Shown: positions 37,394 to 47,123, counted from the first letter of the stretch. The stretch: 64,000 nt of DNA from Lentibacillus sp. Marseille-P4043 (GCF_900258515.1 NZ_LT984884.1:457002-521001); one strand, 5' to 3'. Notes: generated by a model not told the origin, from the sequence alone. Made by a program: numbers and translations.

Positions 37394-37543
37394 TTTACAG
37401 TCGTTACAAGAAAAGCAAATTGTTCGTAACATTACGTTAATAGAGTACCAAATGGTGTTAAGATGAAACAATGATCCCTTATCAATTGGCGATTTTGACA
37501 TTTTCATAGCCCCTGACTTCACAGACTCCATCCCATTGCTCTA

Positions 37544-38821
37544 TCAGAATACCGCTTTACTCCCCCCTTCAATTTCTTTCTGGGTTACAGCTTGATTGTT
37601 CTGCTTCCAGATGAACTTTTGCAATAAAATTCCGACAGTTCCGATCATGATTAGTCCGATACCGATGATCCTAAAGGCTGCCAGTACGCCAAACTGGTTG
37701 ATCAGAAGTCCGCCAAGCAGTGGACCAGCTATAAATAGAATACTTAACGTGGAATCCAATATCCCGGAAACCCTCCCAATGGCTTCTTTTGGTGGTTCCT
37801 TTTGAATAAGGTAGTTTATCGCAGCAAAAGTCATCCCATTGCCAAGTCCACCAATAAAAGCAAGACCCATTGCTACAATGATAAAACGATAATCAGCCAT
37901 GAATCCAAACCCGCCGATCATCATACCGATGAGCAAGCACCCAGTACCGAAGAACCAACCGTATTTTCGAATAGATTTCAGCCTGTTCAGAAGCAGGACA
38001 ACTAGTAGGGAGCCGATTCCAATCGCTGATATTGCCCAGCCTGTCAGTTCCGCTTTTTCGGGAAACACTTCGCTGAACAATGTAACAATCTGGGCATCGA
38101 TCATCTGAATCGTTAAGGTACTCACAATTCCGAACATGATACTTGCCAAAAGGATCCTGCTTTTTAATACGATGTCCCAACCTTCTTTCCACGAAGCGAA
38201 AAAACCTGATTGTTCCGGTACGTCATTTTTCTCCTTACTTTCCGGATCTTGATTTTTTATATGAATCCGTGTAAGGATAATTCCTGAAATAGTGAACGAT
38301 ATAGCATTTATAACAATTGAAAGATCAGGAGAAAAGACAGCTGCTACAGATCCCCCAATAAGTGGACCAACCACCTTTACCAGTTGAAACAGACTACCAT
38401 TAATCGTTACTGCTTTCATAATGTCATCTTCATCGACAATGCTTCTCATCAATCCTTGCTGTGCCGGCAGACTTATCACCCCTACCGTATTGCGAAATAA
38501 AAGGACAAGCAGGGCGAGCATTGGAACAGGGATAAAAACAAGCAACAAGGTCAAACCCGCTCGAATCCAATCGGAATGGACAAGGATTTTCAATTTATCT
38601 CTCCGATCTGCAAACACTCCGGCAAATTGCCCTAACAAAATGCTCGGGATGGCATACATGACGGGAATAAGAGCAATCACCATCGGATCTGCCTTCCATG
38701 TATACCGGAACAAAATTAGCACAGCAACAAAATCAAACCAATTTCCCAGATTAGAAAGTCCATTGGCTGAAAAAAACTTTATAAAATTTCTATCTCTCCA
38801 AATTGATACACGTTTTTCCAT
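37544..38821 (-). CDS. MFS efflux transporter (DHA3 type)
   Basis: 425 residues from the ATG at 38821, which has a GGAGGTATT site; the longer frame lacks one. Twelve membrane helices. The opening WRDRNFIKFFSANGLSNLGNWFDFVAVLILFRYTW and the GVFADRRDKLKIL loop are typical of the DHA3 (MefA-like) drug or macrolide exporters. The substrate is unknown. A set of CCTCTGATATT sites directly upstream and a winged-helix regulator gene 100 bases further suggest dedicated control. Confidence 0.88.
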   Translation of the reverse strand: MEKRVSIWRDRNFIKFFSANGLSNLGNWFDFVAVLILFRYTWKADPMVIALIPVMYAIPSILLGQFAGVFADRRDKLKILVHSDWIRAGLTLLLVFIPVPMLALLVLLFRNTVGVISLPAQQGLMRSIVDEDDIMKAVTINGSLFQLVKVVGPLIGGSVAAVFSPDLSIVINAISFTISGIILTRIHIKNQDPESKEKNDVPEQSGFFASWKEGWDIVLKSRILLASIMFGIVSTLTIQMIDAQIVTLFSEVFPEKAELTGWAISAIGIGSLLVVLLLNRLKSIRKYGWFFGTGCLLIGMMIGGFGFMADYRFIIVAMGLAFIGGLGNGMTFAAINYLIQKEPPKEAIGRVSGILDSTLSILFIAGPLLGGLLINQFGVLAAFRIIGIGLIMIGTVGILLQKFIWKQNNQAVTQKEIEGGSKAVF

Positions 38822-38832
38822 TTGTAATACCT

Positions 38833-38890
38833 CCTCTGATATTTCCGCTATAAACAGCATAACGGGTAAATATCAGAGGAATATCAGAGG
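38833..38890 (-). promoter_or_regulatory. Operator candidate: tandem 11-bp sites before the MFS gene
   Basis: AATATCAGAGG occurs twice in direct succession (38869-38879 and 38880-38890), and its inverse CCTCTGATATT(T) lies at 38833-38844, next to the MFS ribosome site. OmpR/PhoB-type winged helices typically bind 11-bp direct repeats, and the gene on the upstream side encodes such a domain. Confidence 0.7.
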
Positions 38891-38924
38891 ATAGTACTTT
38901 TTTCGAGTTCATGAAGTATTTATT

Positions 38925-40076
38925 CTATTTCAAGTAAAAATCAAGCCGGCTACTAATTTGACGCTTCAATTCGACAAATTGGTATTCTTCGTCATACCTT
39001 TCCCATACTTTTTGGTAATGAGCGTATAAGTTATTTTCTATTTGAAGTTCGTTTAGAAAGAAGAGAATAATATTTATACTACTCAATACGCCCGGGATGT
39101 ACTTGGCCTCCCGGAACAGGTCAAATCCTTGGTCAAAATAATGCTCTGCTTCGGTTTGTTTTTTTTCTAAGGTGATGCATTTTATTCCTTTAATAATATA
39201 AAAAATCGCTTTTTCTCTTAAGAAAGGGTATTTTACGAGCATTTTTTCCATTTCGGCCATCTTTTTGTCAATCCTGTCAGTATCACTTCTAAGAACAGCG
39301 AGATAGAGCTCTGTAAGGGAAATCAGGGGTATAAAGCCTTCTAGATTCTTTTCGTGAATCTCCTTTTCTGATTGTAGGAGAAGGATTTCCGCTTCGTCAA
39401 CCTGCTTCGTATATATTAAAAACGACAAACGGTTCAGTAATCTTATTTCGAGACGGTAGTGTTCTGGCAGTTCTTTTGCAGTCAAAGCCCTTGTAAAGTA
39501 ATCAAGGCATTTATACTTGTCTGCTTCTATGTAGGAATATATATGAAGAAGGTAATAGCACTTTTCCCAGAAGGAGATTTCTTTTTCCTCCAGAAACCAC
39601 CTGAAATCCCCCCTCATGAAATGAAGATAGAGACGACTTTGTTGATCAAGTTCAAAGCCGAACACAGACTGATTTTCTGCAAGTAGTTTTAAGGCATCCC
39701 CCTGGCCGTAAAGATGATATTTGTGAAAAAGCGTTTTTACATTAGAAGAGACCTCCTCGTCTTTTAACAATGGACTTGCATGCGCTTCTTTGCTAAGCTT
39801 CAATCGGTAGCCCTGTCCCCTGACTGTTTCAATGCTAACCACGGAGGACAAAGATCTTAGCTTTTTTCTAACCCGGTAAATATGATCATCTACAGTCCTA
39901 TCTGTCGGAGCTTCCATTGGCCATACTGCATCAAGGAGTTCCTCTCTTGTAAAAATCCGCGATGGACTTTGGTATAAAAAATGAAGTAGTTGAAATTCTT
40001 TCGGCAACAAAACAATCTCTTCGGAACGATATTTTACTTTAAATTCACCATTAAAAAACTTAATTTTTTCCATCAT
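38925..40076 (-). CDS. Winged-helix (OmpR/PhoB-type) regulator with helical-repeat domain, SARP-like
   Basis: 383 residues from the ATG at 40076 (a second ATG follows at once; GAAGGTGA site). The N-terminal ~95 residues form a trans_reg_C domain (LLPKEFQLLHFLYQSPSRIFTREELLDAVW ... DDHIYRVRKKL ... IETVRGQGYRLKL) without a receiver domain. The rest is helical with TPR-like character, as in SARP/BTAD-type regulators that sense ligands or partners. It sits just upstream of the MFS gene on the same strand, separated by tandem 11-bp sites it could bind. Confidence 0.82.
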   Translation of the reverse strand: MMEKIKFFNGEFKVKYRSEEIVLLPKEFQLLHFLYQSPSRIFTREELLDAVWPMEAPTDRTVDDHIYRVRKKLRSLSSVVSIETVRGQGYRLKLSKEAHASPLLKDEEVSSNVKTLFHKYHLYGQGDALKLLAENQSVFGFELDQQSRLYLHFMRGDFRWFLEEKEISFWEKCYYLLHIYSYIEADKYKCLDYFTRALTAKELPEHYRLEIRLLNRLSFLIYTKQVDEAEILLLQSEKEIHEKNLEGFIPLISLTELYLAVLRSDTDRIDKKMAEMEKMLVKYPFLREKAIFYIIKGIKCITLEKKQTEAEHYFDQGFDLFREAKYIPGVLSSINIILFFLNELQIENNLYAHYQKVWERYDEEYQFVELKRQISSRLDFYLK

Positions 40077-40226
40077 TTCACCTTCGTTTGAATGGAATAG
40101 ATACTTGAATTCATTATAGCAAACGGACATTTGGGGTGTAGGGGGTAAACTATAAAAACTTTGTTATCTATTGATATGTGTCAATGCAATAAAAGTTTAT
40201 TAAAAGACAAAACACGTATTATACTG

Positions 40227-41149
40227 TTAAATACGTTCTAGCAAACTTAAAACATACCTATCCAATCGCTCCTCCATCATTTTATCGGTTAATCCCGTTA
40301 AACCAAAAGCCTCCCAGCCTGGATATACCACTGGCGGACCAAAAAGGATATCGATCAATGAAACAAAATCCCAATACACATCATATGTAAAACAGTTACC
40401 TTGGTCATTCTGGTATGCCACTAAAAATTTGTCTGCTGTTTCTACATCATATAGCATTGCTAAATTTAACCTACAGTGTCCCACATCGATGCCAGCTGGT
40501 CCCCTGCACGCATTTACCCAATCAACAACGCCACTAACTTTTCCATTACGATACAAAACATTGGTAGGATGATAATCCCGATGAATGAAGCAATCCTTAA
40601 CTTTAGGCCGCGAACCTTTTACAATTTCAATAACCTTTTTCCATGCTTGCGGAAAGTTAGTCCACAATGGTATTTCTAATGATGGAATATCGTTATAGGT
40701 GAAATAGGTCCAATGAAAGCCATCTGCATCTACAGCATGAATTTTGCCAAGTGCTGCCGCCAAATCCATCAACCATTCCGTCCAATCATCAGGTTGTAAG
40801 TCAAAGAACCTTCGAGCATTGTCATTAGAACAGTTGGCATCCCGCAATGTTCGCCCTTCTCATCAAATGCGATTATCGCAGGTGTTTCAAGGTCCGCTTT
40901 TGCCGCAAGACACAGACTTCCCGCCTCATGCAAAGCTAAATCAGGTTCATCTGACAGCCAATCGTCATTGTCAAATAAGCGTAATACTACATGTTCCACA
41001 CACTGGTCGAGCTGAAGGGAAATCCGGTATAATGTTGACGATGTACTCCCTTTCAGTTGCCCAGTCGTGATTATTTTAGCATTGTGGTCAACTGAATTTA
41101 CTACCCAGCTTCGTATATTCTCCGTTAAATTGATATTACTTTTCGTCAT
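40227..41149 (-). pseudogene. Aminoglycoside/choline-type phosphotransferase, frameshifted
   Basis: APH-fold kinase in two frames. The N-terminal part (from ATG 41149, GGTGG site) ends ...CGMPTVLMTMLEG and then runs into junk. The C-terminal part continues in another frame from DLQPDDWTEWLMDLAAALGKIHA, with the catalytic loop FIHRDYHPTNVLY and metal motif VVDWVNACRGPAGID. The break is near 40801-40812, where one base seems to be missing (GGTTCTTTGAC). Apart from this the gene is complete, so a recent mutation or a sequencing error are both possible. The natural substrate is unknown. Confidence 0.85.
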
Positions 41150-41312
41150 GTTATCCACCACCAAATTAAGATTTGCGTTTTATTAGCCACGACTTTCTGA
41201 CCTGGGTGTGCGGCCTTCTTGAGGAAATCTCTTTTGAGCAAAATATTTTCGACATTCCCTGCTTTGACATATGATTAGGGTTATTCGAATTTATAAAAAA
41301 TAGGTGATCAGT

Positions 41313-42668
41313 ATGGCACAAACGATACGAAAGCCTTGGCTGCTTGTTTTGACAATTGGTCTTGGCACACTGCTTAATCCACTAAATTCATCGATGATTT
41401 CCGTTGCATTAACACGACTGCAACATGAATTCACCTTAACGTTTGCAGATGCTTCCTGGCTTATTTCCATATTTTACTTGGCAAGTGCAGCTGCACAGCC
41501 TGTAATGGGAAAATTGAGTGACATGTTCGGTCCCAAACGTTTGTTTTTGACCGGGTTAATCCTTGTTGCAGGTGCTTCTATGTTAGCACCTTTTTCGCCA
41601 AACTATCCATTCCTTCTGGGCTGCCGCGCGCTTCAGGCTATTGGCAGTTCAACGTTATTTCCTAGCGGGATGAGTATGGTGCGGACAAATATTACAGAAG
41701 GACAAGGAAAAGCATTGGCTACGCTGTCCATTTTCGCGTCCACTTCAGCAGCATTCGGTCCTTCCATCGGTGGCTTTTTAATTGCCTCATGGGACTGGCA
41801 ATCGATTTTTGTCATTAACTTTCCATTTATTGTTCTATCCTTTGTGATGGCTATTTTTATTTTACCGAAGAAAGGACAAGGGAAAATAGACTTAAAACGG
41901 ATTGACTTTGTCGGGATCGCACTCTTTATTGTATCGATGATCGGACTGATTTTATTCCTGCTTTCCCTAGAAAACAATATCCACTGGTCAGCATTGATTG
42001 TCTTTTTGATTTCATCGATCAGCTTTTATTTTTATGAGAAAAATCAGCGTGAACCTTTTATAGATTTGGCATCGTTAAAAAGTAACCCCAATGTGTCATT
42101 TATCTATTTACAGTTCACCAGTATTAATCTGATCTATTATTGCTTTTTCTTTGGCTTTCCGACATTCTTACAACAAGCGCGCCATTACAGTGCAGAACAT
42201 ACTGGATTAATCATGCTTGCACTAGCGGGTTTTAGTGTCATTGTTGCACCAATTGCAGGACGGATGATTGACCGATATGGATCAAAATTACCGCTCGTTA
42301 TCGGCGCCTTTCTGCTTTTAATTGGTACAGCACTGTTACTAACATTTCAGCAGGACTCAGCATTATGGTGGTTTTTAATTATTATGTCGATACTTGGCAT
42401 GAGCAATGGATTTAATAATATCTCGATGCAAACTGCACTCTATGAACAGGTTAAACCCGAGGAAACAGGTTCAGCATCAGGACTTTTCCAAACAAGCCGC
42501 TACCTTGGTTCGATTCTTTCATCTTGTTTGCTCGGCCTTGCATTTAACAGTCATTTGGATATAGAACATCTGCATATTGTTGCAGCAACCAGTCTAGTTT
42601 TCTGTATTCTTGTGATTGTACTTGCGCTTAGACTTCCGGGGCAAAGGCGTTTAGGCAACCACGGGTGA
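41313..42668 (+). CDS. MFS transporter (DHA2-like)
   Basis: 451 residues from the ATG at 41313, where AGGTGATC precedes it; an in-frame GTG lies inside that site. Twelve to fourteen membrane helices. The family motifs NPLNSSMISVALTRLQHEF, GKLSDMFGPKRLFLTG (loop 2-3) and GSSTLFPSGMSMVR are those of multidrug or export-type MFS proteins. It is divergent from the frameshifted phosphotransferase gene and is followed by the 21-bp tandem repeat. The substrate is unknown. Confidence 0.88.
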   Translation: MAQTIRKPWLLVLTIGLGTLLNPLNSSMISVALTRLQHEFTLTFADASWLISIFYLASAAAQPVMGKLSDMFGPKRLFLTGLILVAGASMLAPFSPNYPFLLGCRALQAIGSSTLFPSGMSMVRTNITEGQGKALATLSIFASTSAAFGPSIGGFLIASWDWQSIFVINFPFIVLSFVMAIFILPKKGQGKIDLKRIDFVGIALFIVSMIGLILFLLSLENNIHWSALIVFLISSISFYFYEKNQREPFIDLASLKSNPNVSFIYLQFTSINLIYYCFFFGFPTFLQQARHYSAEHTGLIMLALAGFSVIVAPIAGRMIDRYGSKLPLVIGAFLLLIGTALLLTFQQDSALWWFLIIMSILGMSNGFNNISMQTALYEQVKPEETGSASGLFQTSRYLGSILSSCLLGLAFNSHLDIEHLHIVAATSLVFCILVIVLALRLPGQRRLGNHG

Positions 42669-42758
42669 TGTGACCGGGGATACTCTTTACTTTAGTGCGG
42701 GGTTCAGTTTTTTCGTTGGGTGGGCTTTTCACTTTTAATGCGGTAACTTTCCCGTTTT

Positions 42759-43018
42759 GTTCGGCGACTACCCGCTTTTGTCCGGCGACTTCTCGCTTTC
42801 GTCCAGCGACTTCCTGCGTTCGTCCGGCGACTTCCCGCTTTCGTCCGGCGACTTTCCGCTTTCGTCCGGCGACTTCCCGCTTTCGTCCGGCGACTTTTCC
42901 CGTTCGTCCGGCGACTTCTCGCTTTCATCCGGCGACTTCTCGCTTTCATCCGGCGACTTCTCGCTTTCATCCGGCGACTTCCCGCTTTCGTCCGGCGACT
43001 TTTCCCGTTCGTCCGGCG
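42759..43018. repeat. Tandem repeat, 21-bp unit, about 12 copies
   Basis: Head-to-tail units like GTCCGGCGACTTCCCGCTTTC with small changes, all exactly 21 bp. Because 21 is a multiple of three, several frames stay open (SSGDFPL on plus, KARSRRT on minus), but none has a ribosome site or domain, so I do not call a gene. It lies between two convergent MFS genes and before the shared terminator. There are no spacers, so it is not CRISPR. Confidence 0.92.
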
Positions 43019-43059
43019 TGCACTCCCATGCTGTTGTTCCGATGGGCCCAGAACAGTAA

Positions 43060-43098
43060 AAAACCAGGCTACCGGGTACTCCCCGATCGCCTGGTTTT
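43060..43098. terminator. Bidirectional terminator between MFS genes
   Basis: AAAACCAGGC (43060-43069) pairs with GCCTGGTTTT (43089-43098), with inner G/C pairs. The A-run and T-run make it usable from both sides. Confidence 0.85.
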
Positions 43099-43103
43099 AT
43101 TAG

Positions 43104-44603
43104 TTAAGCTTTTTCTGTTGCAAGCTCTGGTTTCCGTTCCAATTCTGGATTTTCTTCCTGAGAGGTTCTTCCACGCTTAATAAAGAAAGATAGAACAAGC
43201 GCAACCGCTGCAAATACAGTTGATACCATAAATGCGTCGTTAATACCTTGAACCTGCGCCAGATTAGTTGCATGAAGCATTTCTTGTTTATTTGTTGGGT
43301 CAAAGCCGTTAGAAATAATAATATCTTTTATACTATCCTTTGCTTGATTTGTCATAACCGTCACAAGGAAAGCTGTACCAATAGCCCCGGCTACAGCCCT
43401 AACTGTATTAACCATAGCCGTACCATGCGGATGCAATCGTTGTGGCAACTGATTAAGTCCTGCAGTCATAATTGGCATCATAATCATGGACATCCCAAAC
43501 ATACGGATCGTGTAAATGATAACCAAATACATGTACCCAGTAGAATCTGTCAATTGTGTGAACAAATATGTTGTTACAACAGTGATTGCCAACCCCAAAA
43601 TCGCTAAAGGCCGTGCACCAACTTTATCAAATATTTTACCTGTGATTGGTGACATAATTCCCATTACAATCGCTCCAGGCATTAGCATTAAGCCAGAATC
43701 CATCGGGCTGACATCAAGAATGTTTTGTAAATAAATTGGAATGAGCAGCATTGGAGCAAACATAGCTACTGTCAACATGATATTAATGATCGTAGTTAAC
43801 GAAAAAATTCCGCTTTTAAACACTCTAAAGTCCAACATCGGTGTTTCCACACGCAATTCGCGCCATACAAACAAGAGTAATCCGATAAAACCAATAATCA
43901 ATCCGGCGATGACTGAGGCACTAGTCCATCCGTTCGTACCCGCCGTACTAAAGCCATACAAAATACCGCCAAATCCAAGTGTGGACAAAATAATTGCGAC
44001 CACATCAATATCCGGAAATGTTTGCTTGGTAACGTTTTTTAAGAAAATACTTGCTAAAATTATCGTTAGTACTGCAATCGGGAAAATAATATAAAATAGT
44101 ACTCTCCATGAATAGTTTTGCACAACGAATCCTGATAATGTCGGTCCAACAGCTGGTGCGAATATAATCGCGATACCAATGACACCCATTGCTCCCCCAC
44201 GTTTTTCAACAGGGAAAAGGGCCAATACCACTGTTGTTAGAAGCGGCATTATAATACCTGCACCAACAGCTTGAATAACTCTACCAGCCATCAAAATAAC
44301 AAATCCTGGGGCTATTCCACAAATCAATGTACCTAAGGCAAAAAGGCTTATCGCCGTTAAAAATAATTGCCTTGTTGAGAATTTCTCCATTAAAAAAGCA
44401 GTGATCGGGATGAGTACACCATTAACAAGCATAAACCCTGTTGTTATCCACTGGGCAGTACTTTCCTCTATTTTTAAATCCTCCATAATAGAGGGCAGGG
44501 CGACATTCATTAATGTTTGATTAAGGAGCGATACAAATGCACCTAAAATAATAACAGCTAAAATTGGCCCTTTCCTCACATTCATTGTTGTTGACTCAGT
44601 CAT
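43104..44603 (-). CDS. MDR MFS transporter, DHA2 (EmrB/QacA) family
   Basis: 499 residues, fourteen predicted membrane helices. NQTLMNVALPSIMEDLKIEESTAQWITTGFMLVNGVLIPITAFLMEKF at the N-terminus and GAGIIMPLLTTVVLALFPVEKRGGAMGVIGIAI in the middle are typical of 14-helix drug/proton antiporters such as LmrB and EmrB. A MarR-family gene lies upstream on the same strand, about 125 bases away, a common pairing for drug-inducible efflux. The substrate is unknown. Confidence 0.9.
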   Translation of the reverse strand: MTESTTMNVRKGPILAVIILGAFVSLLNQTLMNVALPSIMEDLKIEESTAQWITTGFMLVNGVLIPITAFLMEKFSTRQLFLTAISLFALGTLICGIAPGFVILMAGRVIQAVGAGIIMPLLTTVVLALFPVEKRGGAMGVIGIAIIFAPAVGPTLSGFVVQNYSWRVLFYIIFPIAVLTIILASIFLKNVTKQTFPDIDVVAIILSTLGFGGILYGFSTAGTNGWTSASVIAGLIIGFIGLLLFVWRELRVETPMLDFRVFKSGIFSLTTIINIMLTVAMFAPMLLIPIYLQNILDVSPMDSGLMLMPGAIVMGIMSPITGKIFDKVGARPLAILGLAITVVTTYLFTQLTDSTGYMYLVIIYTIRMFGMSMIMMPIMTAGLNQLPQRLHPHGTAMVNTVRAVAGAIGTAFLVTVMTNQAKDSIKDIIISNGFDPTNKQEMLHATNLAQVQGINDAFMVSTVFAAVALVLSFFIKRGRTSQEENPELERKPELATEKA

Positions 44604-44729
44604 TCTTTATTTCATCTCCTATATTTTTAGAAAAACTCGGCATTCGCCTCATTTATAGCGGGTGCTGAAGTTTATCTTATTCTCAAGTCCCATAAAGTTT
44701 TATATAAAAACTAGCAGTATTCCTAACTT

Positions 44730-45167
44730 TTACTGTGTTACGTTATCCTCAAAATTAGCTAGAAGTTTATTAGCAATCGTTTTAAACTGTACCAATTCCT
44801 CCTTAGATATATTGTTAGTAAGTTTCTTAATGAACGCCTTTCTGGAGGCATACATCGATTCTAAAATTTCCTTACCGCTACTGGTGATTGATAAATACAC
44901 AACCCTGCGATCCTTTTCATCTCGCTGCCTAACAATATAATTACCGTTGACTAGTTTATCAGTAACACCCGTTAATCCGCCGGTAGTGATGGAAAGGATA
45001 TCAGCTAACTCGGAAGCTCGTTGTTGCCCGTCAGAATTTAATTTATAAAGCAGAAGAACTTCATTCCTTGAAAACCCTAATTTCGTATGTTCCTGCCATG
45101 CACCAGGAAACTTTTTCATGATTTTTCTAAACGTATCTTCTAGCTCAAGAAAATCATCTTCAAACAT
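44730..45167 (-). CDS. MarR-family transcriptional regulator
   Basis: 145 residues from the ATG at 45167 (GGAGTGAT site 7 bases upstream; an in-frame GTG at 45179 overlaps that site). The winged helix is central: QQRASELADILSITTGGLTGVTDKLVNGNYIVRQRDEKDRRVVYLSITSSG, about residues 50-100, flanked by dimerisation helices. It probably controls the downstream efflux gene and itself through the palindrome in its promoter. The inducer is not predictable. Confidence 0.9.
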   Translation of the reverse strand: MFEDDFLELEDTFRKIMKKFPGAWQEHTKLGFSRNEVLLLYKLNSDGQQRASELADILSITTGGLTGVTDKLVNGNYIVRQRDEKDRRVVYLSITSSGKEILESMYASRKAFIKKLTNNISKEELVQFKTIANKLLANFEDNVTQ

Positions 45168-45248
45168 AATGCCTATCACTCCCCGTAGTTAAAATAAAAC
45201 TAGATTTCAAGCAAAATAAGCGCCACTAAATAATACAACTACTAAATA

Positions 45249-45262
45249 TCTTAGCGCTAAGA
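45249..45262 (-). promoter_or_regulatory. MarR operator candidate
   Basis: 14-bp perfect palindrome TCTTAGCGCTAAGA about 80 bases before marR. On the minus strand it lies between TTGTTA and TAAGAT boxes with a 16-base spacer, so it would cover the promoter. Confidence 0.65.
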
Positions 45263-45468
45263 CTTTTAATAACAAGATGATATTATACCCTCAAGGTTCA
45301 TGGCTGTCAACACCTTTTTTTCAAGCTGTTATTCTCTGAAAATTAAAGGTTAATCCAGCCCTTGGTAACATACTATTCCGTCTATTTACGCTATTTAGAG
45401 TTATAAATAACTTTTCAATTTGCTTATAATCTTGTATAATTCTATTTGTCAAACAAGGAGGTCACAAC

Positions 45469-46956
45469 ATGACATCAAATAATCAAAATATTCAGGATAT
45501 TCCACAAAAAGGATTCTTCGGACATCCAAAAGGATTATTTACACTCTTTTTCACTGAATTTTGGGAACGCTTTTCTTACTACGGAATGCGTGCCATTCTA
45601 TTATTTTATATGTACTACGAATTATCAAAAGGCGGATTGGGAATTGATCAAGGAACTGCCGCATCGATTATGGCAGTATATGGTTCGCTCGTGTACATGT
45701 CAGGTATCATTGGTGGCTGGATTTCTGACCGTTTACTAGGAAGTGCACGTACTACTTTCTATGGCGGAATTTTAATCATGTTCGGTCACATTGTTCTTTC
45801 CTTTCCAGGGAGCTTAACATTTTTATTCATTTCAATGGCATTAATCATTATTGGGACAGGCTTATTGAAACCGAATGTATCGAATATTGTTGGCGACTTA
45901 TACAGTAAAGAAGACAACCGTCGCGATTCAGGTTTTAGTATCTTCTACATGGGAATAAACTTAGGTGCCCTCATTGCACCATTAATTGTCGGAACAATTG
46001 GACAAGAATACAACTTCCATCTTGGATTTAGTTTAGCGGCAATCGGGATGTTTGTCGGTCTAATTATTTTTATCTTTACAAAGGGAAAATATCTTGGCCC
46101 TGCAGGATCGACTGTTCCAAACCCGCTATCAGAATCAGAGAAAAAAACTGTATTTAAGCGATTTGGCATTGGGGCAATCATTGTTATTCTATTGGGAGCA
46201 ATCACTATCCCAACCGGCATCTTAACGATTAACGGATTTACAATGATTGTAAGTATACTAGGGATTATTATACCTACTTGCTATTTCATCGTTATGTACC
46301 GCAGTAAGAAAACGACTGAAGTGGAACGATCTCGTTTACTGGCATATATACCAATGTTTATTGCTGCTATTATGTTTTGGGCGATTCAAGAGCAAGGTTC
46401 GATTATTTTAGCACGTTTTGCTGATCAGCGAACCGATCTGAGTTTAGCAGGTTTTGAGATTCAATCTTCCTGGTTCCAGTCATTGAATCCTCTATTTATC
46501 GTTCTTTTAGCGCCTGTATTTGCTTGGCTTTGGATTAGATTAGGAAAAAGCCAACCATCAACACCGAAGAAGTTTTCATTTGGTCTATTTTTTGCCGGAC
46601 TATCTTTTCTCGTGATGATTGTACCTGCCATCATTAATGGAACAGATACGCTTGTCAATCCGTTATGGTTAGTATTAAGCTTCTTCCTAGTTGTTATTGG
46701 AGAATTATGTTTATCACCGGTTGGCTTATCAGCGACTACAAAACTTGCACCAGCTGCATTTTCAGCGCAAACGATGAGTCTATGGTTCCTATCCAATGCG
46801 TCAGCACAGGCTATCAATGCCCAAATTGTAAAACTATATTCTCCGGATACAGAAATTCTATATTTCGGTATCATCGGTGGAATTTCAATCTTACTAGGTT
46901 TTATTCTATTTGCTGCATCTAAGAAAATTCACGTGTTCATGCGAGGGATTAACTAA
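45469..46956 (+). CDS. POT-family di/tripeptide transporter
   Basis: 495 residues, about fourteen membrane helices. The POT signature FTEFWERFSYYGMRAILLFYM is at about 26-46 (ExxERF), with the GFSIFYMGINLGALIAPLIVG pattern in helix 5. It should import di- and tripeptides with protons, like DtpT of lactococci. A strong AAGGAGGTCAC site precedes the ATG. Monocistronic, ends in a clear terminator. Confidence 0.93.
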   Translation: MTSNNQNIQDIPQKGFFGHPKGLFTLFFTEFWERFSYYGMRAILLFYMYYELSKGGLGIDQGTAASIMAVYGSLVYMSGIIGGWISDRLLGSARTTFYGGILIMFGHIVLSFPGSLTFLFISMALIIIGTGLLKPNVSNIVGDLYSKEDNRRDSGFSIFYMGINLGALIAPLIVGTIGQEYNFHLGFSLAAIGMFVGLIIFIFTKGKYLGPAGSTVPNPLSESEKKTVFKRFGIGAIIVILLGAITIPTGILTINGFTMIVSILGIIIPTCYFIVMYRSKKTTEVERSRLLAYIPMFIAAIMFWAIQEQGSIILARFADQRTDLSLAGFEIQSSWFQSLNPLFIVLLAPVFAWLWIRLGKSQPSTPKKFSFGLFFAGLSFLVMIVPAIINGTDTLVNPLWLVLSFFLVVIGELCLSPVGLSATTKLAPAAFSAQTMSLWFLSNASAQAINAQIVKLYSPDTEILYFGIIGGISILLGFILFAASKKIHVFMRGIN

Positions 46957-46972
46957 ACGTAATTTAAGAAAA

Positions 46973-47017
46973 GGGTTGCTCCAAACTGTCATTGTTGGTT
47001 TTGGAGCAGCCTTTTTT
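46973..47017 (+). terminator. Terminator after the peptide transporter gene
   Basis: GGTTGCTCCAAA pairs with TTTGGAGCAGCC, followed by TTTTTTCTTTT. Confidence 0.88.
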
Positions 47018-47123
47018 CTTTTAAATGCGTAGAGAGAAAAATTTAAATATTGTCATAGACTGGTGACAAATGGAAGTACCTTTGTTAAGATAAGAATCAA
47101 CAAGCAAATTTTATAATAGTTCA

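Noticed and set aside
37307..37531. 74-residue minus-strand ORF
   Set aside because: Crosses the perfect hairpin at 37351-37393, has no ribosome site and no recognisable features.
42695..43180. 161-residue plus ORF and 88-residue minus ORF across the 21-bp array
   Set aside because: Open only because the 21-bp unit keeps frame. No ribosome site; the plus ORF runs through the terminator into antisense of the next gene.
43248..44094. Plus-strand ORFs of 72-119 residues
   Set aside because: Antisense shadows of the DHA2 transporter gene.
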